DNA of 64,000 nt, taken from Ostrinia nubilalis. Its lineage: Eukaryota > Arthropoda > Insecta > Lepidoptera > Crambidae. Positions 59,301 to 64,000 of the stretch are shown in pieces (position 1 is the stretch's first letter; every line of letters starts with the position of its first letter). The DNA lies in assembly GCF_963855985.1 (NCBI RefSeq), contig NC_087106.1, positions 2,525,001 to 2,589,000 of the forward strand, given 5' to 3'. A program made the translations under genes and the position numbers. The notes under the pieces are model-generated. The model was not told where the DNA came from and did no database searches. It was given only the letters and a program-made list of their open reading frames with translations.

Positions 59301-61471
59301 AAATATAACGTGTAGTAATTACTTTTAAGTGTTTAATGTATAAATTTAGTTTCCCTTCCTTCTACTCGCTATCATTACTCTCTTCAGCGTTATTGATTGG
59401 AACCCCTTCTCGGGTAAAGGCCTCCTCCAGCTTCTTCCAAATCTCTCTATCCGTAGCTTTCTCTCTCCATTTACTTCCTGCTATCTTTTCTATATCCTCT
59501 ATCCATCTCTTTCGAGGGCGCCCTCTTTTCCTTTTTCCTTTCGGTCCCTTCCATATGGTTGACTCTAGTGTCCATCGTTTGTCTGTGTATCTTGCTATAT
59601 GTCCTGCCCACTGCCACTTTTGTTTTAGGGCATATTGTAAGGCGTCTATAACTTTCGTTTTTCTTCTTATTTTTTCGCTTTTTACTTTATGTATTCTTCT
59701 TAATTTCATTACACTTCTCTCCATCGCTTTCTGGCATACTACTAGTTTACTTTTTATTTTATTGTTGTATGTCCACGTTTGGCATCCATATGTAAGATAC
59801 AGGTGTCCAGGACAGTTTTCTTTAAATGGAGAGGAAATTTCCCTTTTAAAATTTCCTTTAGGGACCAAAACTTTTTCCAGCTCATGTTAATTCGTCGCTC
59901 TACCTCTAGTTCTTCGCTTTTGTCTTCGAATGACAGTTGTTTTCCTAGGTATATATAGTTGTTTACATATTCAAGGGGTTTCCCGTTGAGGTTTATAGGG
60001 TTTATGTGGCTGTTTGTCAGTATTTTAGTTTTGTCTTCGTTCATTTTGAGGCCCACTTTTTCACTTTCTTCATTTAAAGTGCATATAATTTTTTCTAATT
60101 CTTTACTTGTATCAGCGAATAGAACAATATCGTCCGCGAATCTGAGGTGTGTAAGTCGATCTTGATTAACTCTATCTAATACCTTCCGACTGCCAGTTGA
60201 GATTGTCAAAAATGTGTTGAAGTACCATTATAAACAGCTTGGGTGAAAGGGGGTCTCCTTGTCTCACTCCTCTGCAAATCGGTATATCAGGACCACGTGT
60301 CTCCAATTTGACTTGACTTACGCTTCCCTCGTAAATGCTTTTGAGTACTCTTGTATAATTTTCGTTTATGTGACATTTATTCAGCGCTTCCCAAATAGCG
60401 TCATGAGAGATCGTGTCGAACGCTTTTGCGTAGTCTACGAAGGCAATGTATAGTGGCCTGTTGAACTCCTTGTTACTCGATTTAAATGTGTAACGGTGCT
60501 TAATACTCGATTTAAATGTGTTACCAAATGGAAATATAAGACATTACTAAATGTAAACTTCTCGAAAATAAAAGTGATTCCTGATGCAGAAGTAAGCATA
60601 CTGGCTGAGTTTCGTTGGTAGATAGCGTAAGAATGGAGCCAATATTAGTATTTTCTAAAACTGAGAAAGAAAAACACGAACTGCTGCATCCAAATGGTCC
60701 ATCAAAAGTCGTCTCGTCAAGGATCACGACATCAAAAAGTTTGTTGCTACGTCGCTTTTCACAAACAAAATTATTCACCAGTATCATTTATTTAGAGTAG
60801 CCTTTCCTAGTTATTCCCCTTATCCCGTTGTAGGGGTGAAAGTATTTGGGGAGTGTTATTCAAATTTGTGTATGTGAGTCATTTCTACTAGTATCTTAAT
60901 ATGTAAGTCTAGATATTAGCACGTCACTACCTTGTTTAATATACCACGCAATCTTGTATACCCATTCTTATAAGATACACCATACAAGAATGCATGGTAA
61001 ATTCAGTGAACTGCTCCTGAATCGAATGTACCAATAGAAATAGTAGTACTATTTCTATTTATTTATATTAACCGGCAGACAGTGGTGACTGAGTTTGTTG
61101 CGGCGCTTCTTCTCAGCACTTGCCAAATGTTGGCCTCGAAGCGCTGGTAGGGTAAAAAGATTATGAGACATGTAGAGGCTCCAAGCAAAATGACGATTTG
61201 TAAGAACTATTTATTAGTCTAAACAAATAAAGAAATTTTGACTTTGACTTTGGAGAAATGGAATAACCTAACATCCCTTTTCACCAACAGAGTGGAGAAC
61301 CATACGAAGACTCCTCGTTCCCGGCGTCGCCGCGCTCGCTATACTACAACGGGAGCGCCGACGCAGGCGCCGCCACGCGTTGGCTGCGGCCCAACCAGAT
61401 ACACACGGACGCCGACCACCGGACGCCCTGGGTCGTGTTTCGGGACCCGCGGCCGTCGGACATATCGCAGG
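47076..61471 (+). CDS. sol: small optic lobes / calpain-15 homologue, 5' part (12 exons, 3' end outside window)
   Basis: Seen: join 47076-47317, 49107-49238, 51036-51094, 51184-52465, 53735-53908, 55595-55722, 56198-56330, 56762-56886, 57552-57642, 58227-58366, 59021-59133, 61291-61471. All introns are GT-AG and the phases add up (2800 nt, ending in phase 1). The start ATG has an in-frame TGA 9 nt upstream. The product has seven W-x-C...C-x2-C zinc-finger motifs near residues 10-29, 96-114, 284-303, 578-598, 687-706, 717-736 and 795-814, then a segment with SLYY, WLRPNQI and TPWVVFRDPRPSDISQG, matching the start of a calpain cysteine protease core. Known: RanBP2-type fingers followed by a calpain core define the SOL/CAPN15 family of atypical calpains; Drosophila sol is needed for optic-lobe development, and the fingers are thought to bind ubiquitin or partners. 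Catalytic Cys, His and Asn are in later exons. Odd: echo arrays follow exons 2, 5 and 12. Confidence 0.93.
48019..48135 (-). mobile_element. RTE LINE 3' tail in sol intron 1
   Basis: A cat-repeat, then the reverse complement of the RTE end through the RRW region. Inserted antisense to sol. Confidence 0.72.
48716..48930 (+). mobile_element. Helitron-like element in sol intron 1
   Basis: Same family as 44541-44832, with a short gtctgtctgtct run and the end ccacgcggaaagctagt. Confidence 0.6.
49107..49238 (+). CDS. sol: sol exon 2 (zinc finger 2, symmetric phase 2-2 exon)
   Basis: 132 nt, acceptor ttccag|C, donor TAC AG|gtaggc. Phase is 2 on both sides, so skipping keeps the frame. It encodes residues 81-124 plus two bases of 125. 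The finger is W96, C98, C100, N104, C111, C114. The first pair is C-x1-C instead of the usual C-x2-C, while N104 and the second pair are in place. The exon is very GC-rich (Ala, Arg, Gly codons) against AT-rich flanks. Its last 65 nt plus the donor are repeated eight more times in the following intron. I infer a real exon because it continues the frame from exon 1 to exon 3 and carries the family motif. Confidence 0.82.
49239..50055 (+). repeat. exon-echo array 1: eight copies of the sol exon 2 3' half with its donor
   Basis: After the true donor at 49239, the donor context TAC-AG|gtag recurs at 49347, 49455 and 49563 (exact 108-bp period), then at 49649, 49753, 49875, 49948 and 50050 in shortened or mutated units. 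Each unit holds about 65 nt of exon 2, the donor and about 43 nt of intron. The first units are almost identical. Each of the regular units also has a pyrimidine run ending in AG 18 nt after the donor. From that AG to the next donor is 90 nt, open in exon 2's frame. Later units are degraded. Confidence 0.9.
50077..50263 (+). repeat. gggactattcccacctctc short repeat next to echo array 1
   Basis: Starts 27 bp after the last echo donor of array 1. Confidence 0.65.
50268..50478. mobile_element. palindromic gagcacgtagaat element in sol intron 2 (copy 1)
   Basis: Ends ggtctgtgagcac and gtgctcacagacc. Inner arms carry gctacccatccttatcgctc and complement. About 210 bp, just after echo array 1. A partial copy follows at 50635-50760. 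Confidence 0.72.
50635..50760. mobile_element. palindromic gagcacgtagaat element, half copy
   Basis: Right half of the same family. Confidence 0.6.
51036..51094 (+). CDS. sol: sol exon 3 (acidic linker)
   Basis: 59 nt between tttttcag and G|gtaaac, frame 2 to 1. It encodes an acidic, Lys-containing linker (LSDDEDQ...DKDKSAQ). Intron 3 downstream is only 89 nt. Confidence 0.85.
51184..52465 (+). CDS. sol: sol exon 4 (large linker exon, zinc finger 3)
   Basis: 1282 nt, acceptor tttccag|AC, donor TC|gtaagt. It encodes residues 145-572: a Ser/Arg-rich low-complexity stretch, then finger 3 (W284, C286, C289, N293, C300, C303, canonical spacing), then a long Ser/Asn/Glu-rich disordered linker. 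This is the longest continuous coding block in the window. Its codon use and composition are balanced, unlike exons 2 and 5. Confidence 0.92.
52522..52575 (-). mobile_element. Helitron-like end fragment at the start of sol intron 4
   Basis: A diverged actaacggccgcccacgact block only 57 bp downstream of the exon 4 donor. Confidence 0.45.
53735..53908 (+). CDS. sol: sol exon 5 (zinc finger 4, symmetric phase 2-2 exon)
   Basis: 174 nt, acceptor gttcacag|C, donor AAC AG|gtcagt, phase 2 on both sides. It encodes residues 572-630. The finger is W578, C580, C583, C595, C598, with 11 rather than 10 residues between the cysteine pairs and Asn one place late. The exon is extremely GC-rich. Its 3' 130 nt recur at about 98% identity at 54506-54635, and its donor region recurs in degraded form several more times. 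Confidence 0.88.
54501..54635 (+). pseudogene. partial duplicate of sol exon 5
   Basis: Positions 54506-54635 match 53779-53908 with only a few changes, up to and including the gtcagt donor. The copy holds only the second cysteine pair of finger 4. An AG at 54499-54500 would open a 135-nt cassette that is phase 2-2 and stop-free, but the pyrimidine tract before it is weak. It could be an unused relic or an alternative exon. Confidence 0.7.
54687..54895 (+). repeat. gggactattcccacctctc short repeat inside echo array 2
   Basis: Interrupts the second large unit of array 2; the unit resumes near 55076. Confidence 0.68.
55595..55722 (+). CDS. sol: sol exon 6 (linker; two possible acceptors)
   Basis: 128 nt ending GTT G|gtaagt. 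Two AG acceptors 6 nt apart are both frame-compatible: tctcatag before 55589 and ttccag before 55595. The choice adds or removes two residues (S-S). The segment is a charged linker ending in a hydrophobic DELLFAV stretch. Confidence 0.85.
55869..55915. repeat. 23-bp perfect palindrome with 1-nt spacer in sol intron 6
   Basis: 55869-55891 and 55893-55915 are exact complements. Simple AG/CT-rich foldback. Confidence 0.85.
55968..56182 (-). mobile_element. Helitron-like element in sol intron 6
   Basis: A diverged ctaacggccgcctacgactt start, internal caaaatttgaaactccttgc, and a gtcagtcagtcagtgacctttc end 16 bp before the exon 7 acceptor. Confidence 0.55.
56198..56330 (+). CDS. sol: sol exon 7 (zinc finger 5)
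   Basis: 133 nt, acceptor tttgtag|AT, donor TG|gtgagt. Finger 5 has canonical spacing: W687, C689, C692, N696, C703, C706. A Pro/Ala-rich linker precedes it. Confidence 0.93.
56762..56886 (+). CDS. sol: sol exon 8 (zinc finger 6)
   Basis: 125 nt, acceptor tttttccag|G, donor ATT G|gtaagt. The intron splits the Trp codon of finger 6 (W717, C719, C722, N726, C733, C736; canonical spacing). Fingers 5 and 6 sit almost back to back. Confidence 0.92.
56906..56985 (-). mobile_element. short RTE LINE tail in sol intron 8
   Basis: A GTTC repeat followed by the reverse complement of the RTE end, with a small internal duplication (cgtccgtcgtcc). Confidence 0.7.
57033..57420. mobile_element. GC-rich terminal-inverted-repeat element with TTA target duplication in sol intron 8
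   Basis: Ends aggcttcc-cagaccaaatgcggg and its complement, flanked by TTA on both sides as for PIF/Harbinger-type insertions. 388 bp and GC-rich, it makes short spurious frames. Confidence 0.72.
57552..57642 (+). CDS. sol: sol exon 9 (basic Ser/Pro/Arg linker)
   Basis: 91 nt, acceptor taaacag|GA, donor AA|gtgagt. It encodes a short Arg/Ser/Pro-rich basic linker between fingers 6 and 7. Small and low in complexity, so it is supported mainly by phase continuity and splice sites. Confidence 0.8.
58227..58366 (+). CDS. sol: sol exon 10 (zinc finger 7)
   Basis: 140 nt, acceptor ttttctcag|G, donor TCG C|gtgagt. Finger 7: W795, C797, C800, N804, C811, C814, canonical. A Pro/Gln/Asp-rich tail follows. 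Confidence 0.93.
59021..59133 (+). CDS. sol: sol exon 11 (helical segment before the calpain core)
   Basis: 113 nt, acceptor ctctacag|CC, donor GCG|gtgagt (phase 0). It encodes a charged, probably helical stretch (MEILRLREE...WTQWQEVLAQC) that in SOL/CAPN15 proteins directly precedes the protease core. Confidence 0.9.
59330..60520 (-). pseudogene. 5'-truncated RTE-type LINE reverse transcriptase in sol intron 11
   Basis: On the - strand, from about 60510 down, the reading shows AFVDYAKAFDT, then GVRQGDPLSPKLF, then the catalytic FADD box (60130 region), then the C-terminal WQWAGHIAR and GRPRKRW motifs. Three frames must be joined (breaks near 60200 and 59800), and the endonuclease end is missing. 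It is a dead copy, antisense to sol. It differs clearly from the other RTE family in the window. Confidence 0.88.
61050..61245 (+). mobile_element. LINE 3' end-like repeat in sol intron 11
   Basis: gcggcgcttcttctcagcac block followed by ttgactttgacttt, as at 9100-9480 and 52840-52930. It looks like the 3' end of a jockey/CR1-like LINE. The family is not certain. Confidence 0.45.
61291..61471 (+). CDS. sol: sol exon 12 (start of calpain protease core)
   Basis: 181 nt, acceptor caccaacag|AGT, donor CAG G|gtaagt, phase 0 to 1. It begins SGEPYEDSSFPASPRSLYY and ends WVVFRDPRPSDISQG, the typical lead-in to the calpain active-site cysteine, which should fall in the next exon. The last roughly 90 nt plus the donor are copied many times downstream. 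Confidence 0.92.
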
Positions 61472-61715
61472 GTAAGTGACCCTTATAAAGGTTGCAAGAA
61501 GGCGCTGGAAACAGGTCCCTAAATTGATGATGATGATGAAACACAGGCAGATACACACGAACCTGGAACACAGGACATCAACTGGACCACATAACACCCT
61601 GGGTCGTGTTTCGGGACCCGCGGTCATTGGATTTATCACAGGATAAGAGCGATCCTGTCGTTTCAGCCAAATGACGTCCACTGCTGGACTAAGGCCTCCC
61701 CCAGGTCTCCCCCAG

Positions 61716-61845
61716 GAGGTTCCAGATGACCTCATGAAGGTAGCAAGGACGCGCTGGCTGCGGCCCAACCAGATACACACGGACGCCGACCACCGGACGC
61801 CCTGGGTCGTCTTCCGGGACCCGCGGCCCTCAGACATATCGCAGG
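61716..61845 (+). other. candidate alternative exon, RTE/sol chimera
   Basis: A strong pyrimidine tract ending cccag precedes 61716. The next 130 nt read open as EVPDDLMKVARTR and then the WLRPNQI...SDISQG end of exon 12, followed by G|gtaagt. Phase is 0 in and 1 out, the same as exon 12, so it could replace exon 12 but not follow it. The first 13 residues come from an RTE LINE tail. No expression evidence is available. Confidence 0.45.
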
Positions 61846-61910
61846 GTAAGTGATCCCTTATAAAGGTTGCAAGAAGGCGCTTGAAACAGGTCCCTAAATT
61901 GATGATGATG

Positions 61911-62130
61911 ATGAATCCCAGCCAGATAGCAAGGTTCTGGAATGGAGGCCGCGTATCGGAAAACGCAGCGTGGGACGTCCACCCACAAGGTGGACCGACG
62001 ACCTGACTAAGGTAGCAGGAAGGCGCTGGATGCATGCCGCTACCAACCGTGCGATGTGAAAGTCATTGGGGGAGGCTTATGTGCAGCAGTGGCCGTCCTG
62101 TGGCTAAAACGATGATGATGATGAAATGGT
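61911..62130 (+). mobile_element. RTE LINE 3' tail with (GAT)n inside echo array 3
   Basis: A + strand copy of the tail from the LEWRPR region through GRPPTRWTDDL and on to the AYVQQW end, then GAT repeats. It separates two exon echoes. Confidence 0.78.
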
Positions 62131-62287
62131 CCCAACCAGATGACCTCATAAAGGTAGCAAGAACGCGCTGGCTGCGGCCCAACCAGATACACACGGACGC
62201 CGACCACCGGACGCCCTGGGTCGTCTTCCGGGACCCGCGGCCCTCGGACATATCGCAGGGTAAGTGGTTCCAGGTGACCTCATACAG

Positions 62288-62506
62288 GTAAAGCCTGGTC
62301 CGTGAGCACGTAGAATCCCGTCCAATGACCCCAAGCTACCCATCCTTATCGCTCGCGCGTAATTATATTGCTGTCGCGACTGTGCGACGCGCGCCCGCAG
62401 TGAGTGTGTGAGCGCGACAGCAACATAATTACGTGCGAGCGACAAGGATGGGCAGCTTGGGGTCATTGGACGGGATTCTACGTGCTCACGGACCAGGCTT
62501 TAGCAA
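62288..62506. mobile_element. palindromic gagcacgtagaat element in echo array 3
   Basis: About 215 bp. Nearly identical to 63356-63571 and to its immediate flanks, so the two were copied together with the array unit. Confidence 0.75.
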
Positions 62507-63196
62507 GGACGCGCTGGCTGCGGCCCAACCAGATACACACGGACGCCGACCACCGGACGCCCTGGGTCGTCTTCCGGGACCCGCGGCCCTCGGACATATC
62601 GCAGGGTAAGTGACCCTTATAAAGGTTGCAAGGAGGCGCTTGAAACAGGTCCCTAAATTGATGATGATGATGAAACCCAGCCAGAACCTGGAACACAGGA
62701 CATCAACTGGACCACAGAACACCCTGGGTTGTGTTTCGGGACCCGCGGTCATTGGATTTATCACAGGATAAGAGCGATCCTGTCGTTTCAGCCAAATGAC
62801 GTCCACTGCTGGACTAAGGCCTCCCCCAGGTCTCCCCCAGGAGGTTCCAGATGACCTCATGAAGGTAGCAAGAACGCGCTGACTGCGGCCCAACCAGATA
62901 CACACCGACGCCGACCACCGGACGCCCTGGGTCGTCTTCCGGGACCCGCGGCCCTCCGACATATCGCAGGGTAAGTGACCCTTATAAAGGTTGCAAGAAG
63001 GCGCTGGAAACAGGTCCCTAAATTGATGATGATACACACGAACCTGGAACACAGGACATCAACTGGACCACATAACACCCTGGGTTGTGTTTCGGGACCC
63101 GCGGTCATTGGATTTATCACAGGATAAGAGCGATCCTGTCGTTTCAGCCAAATGACGTCCACTGCTGGACTAAGGCCTCTCCCAGGACTCCCCCAG

Positions 63197-63326
63197 GAGG
63201 TTCCAGACGACCTTATACAGGTAGCAAGGACGCGCTGGCTGCGGCCCAACCAGATACACACGGACGCCGACCACCGGACGCCCTGGGTCGTGTTCCGGGA
63301 CCCGCGGCCGTCGGACATATCGCAGG
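63197..63326 (+). other. second candidate alternative exon, RTE/sol chimera
   Basis: Same architecture as the cassette at 61716: an acceptor-like cccccag, 130 open nt, phase 0 to 1, donor at 63327. The related copy ending at 62970 is closed by a TGA where the Trp codon should be. Confidence 0.42.
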
Positions 63327-63355
63327 GTAAGTGGTTCCAGGTGACCTCATACAGG

Positions 63356-63571
63356 TAAAGCCTGGTCCGTGAGCACGTAGAATCCCGTCCAATGACCCCA
63401 AGCTACCCATCCTTATCGCTCGCGCGTAATTATATTGCTGTCGCGACTGTGCGACGCGCGCCCGCAGTGAGTGTGTGAGCGCGACAGCAACATAATTACG
63501 TGCGAGCGACAAGGATAGGCAGCTTGGGGTCATTGGACGGGATTCTACGTGCTCACGGACCAGGCTTTAGC
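63356..63571. mobile_element. palindromic gagcacgtagaat element in echo array 3 (second)
   Basis: Differs from 62288-62506 at very few bases; both sit between echoes in the same context. Confidence 0.75.
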
Positions 63572-63847
63572 AAGGACGCGCTGCTGCGGCCCAACCAGAT
63601 ACACACGGACGCCGACCACCGGACGCCCTGGGTCGTCTTCCGGGACCCGCGGCCCTCGGACATATCGCAGGGTAAGTGACCCTTATAAAGGTTGCAAGAA
63701 GGCGCTTGAAACAGGTCCCTAAATTGATGATGAAACCCAGCCAGATACACACGAACCTGGAACACAGGACATCAACTGGACCACATAAAACCCTGGGTCG
63801 TGTTCCGGGACCCGCGGCCCTCGTACATATCGCAGGGTAAGTGGTCC

Positions 63848-64000
63848 CTTTTCGTCCAAAATACCTCAGTGCCTGAAGACGAAAGTCTACAACCAATGTG
63901 TGTTACCTGTGATGACTTATGGCTCGGAAACGTGGCTTCTCACCATAGGCCTTATACAGAAGCTCAAAGTTGCATAGCGTGCTATGGAGAGGGCTTTGCT
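63848..64000 (+). mobile_element. RTE LINE reverse-transcriptase C-terminal part running off the window
   Basis: The + strand encodes PQCLKTKVYNQCVLPVMTYG and then SETWLLT with one stop further on. It begins immediately after the last exon echo, so this LINE is likely the source of the tail pieces dispersed through the array. Confidence 0.8.

Larger units (their letters stand above)
61472..63845 (+). repeat. exon-echo array 3: copies of the sol exon 12 3' half mixed with RTE fragments
   Basis: Intact copies of the exon end with CAG-G|gtaagt have donors at 61846, 62260, 62606, 62971, 63327, 63672 and 63837. Three decayed copies (near 61549-61645, 62690-62770 and 63037-63125) have ga in place of the donor gt. 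Between them lie RTE LINE tail pieces with (GAT)n, and a palindromic short element at about 62288-62506 and 63356-63571. A higher-order period of about 1066 bp is visible (62260 to 63327; 62606 to 63672). Confidence 0.9.

Noticed and set aside
59336..59890. 184-codon + strand hydrophobic frame
   Set aside because: Antisense of the RTE reverse-transcriptase C-terminus; the apparent membrane segments are reverse-complement artefacts.
61268..63896. Long - strand open frames (up to 255 codons) with repeated GPETRPRASGGRRPCVSGWA-type text
   Set aside because: They are antisense shadows of the tandem exon 12 copies; GC-rich repeats keep frames open. No family motif on that strand.

Overview
The window looks like nuclear DNA of a lepidopteran insect (moth or butterfly). 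The reasons are AT-rich intergenic sequence packed with repeats typical of that order, a spliced eukaryotic gene with GT-AG introns, RTE-type LINE tails ending in (GAT)n or (GTTC)n, many dispersed elements ending in a CTAG core next to a GC-rich hairpin (Lep1/Helitron-like), and many short inverted-repeat elements. The species cannot be named from sequence alone.

Positions 1-46.8 kb hold no protein-coding host gene I can defend. This part is intergenic and rich in mobile elements. It includes a 2.27-kb hAT-type element with an exact 8-bp target duplication that encloses a Helitron-like tandem/inverted array (3264-5529), many RTE LINE fragments (best at 11.56-12.09 kb), a LINE ORF1 remnant with an intact gag-like frame and exact target-site duplication (32583-34291), a decayed piggyBac-like element with terminal repeats (36976-38019), two TA-flanked terminal-repeat elements, and a perfect 146-bp-arm hairpin (41446-41766).

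From 47076 to beyond the window's right end lies one multi-exon gene on the + strand, which I recognise as the homologue of small optic lobes (sol; calpain-D, vertebrate CAPN15). Twelve exons can be joined, all with GT-AG introns and consistent phases. They total 2800 nt (933 codons plus 1 nt) and encode an N-terminal arm with seven RanBP2-type zinc-finger-like motifs and the start of the calpain protease domain. The catalytic exons lie outside the window.

The most unusual thing here is that three exons of this gene (2, 5 and 12) are each followed, in the next intron, by an array of partial copies of that exon. Each copy carries the 3' half of the exon, its 5' splice site and the first bases of the intron. 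There are 8, about 6, and 7 intact plus 3 decayed copies. Some copies also have an AG acceptor-like site at a position that makes them frame-compatible cassettes (90 nt phase 2-2; 135 nt phase 2-2; 130 nt phase 0-1). In the third array the acceptor side is contributed by RTE LINE sequence. I call these exon-echo arrays; whether any echo is spliced into mRNA is open. The same two short repeat families lie in or beside the arrays.
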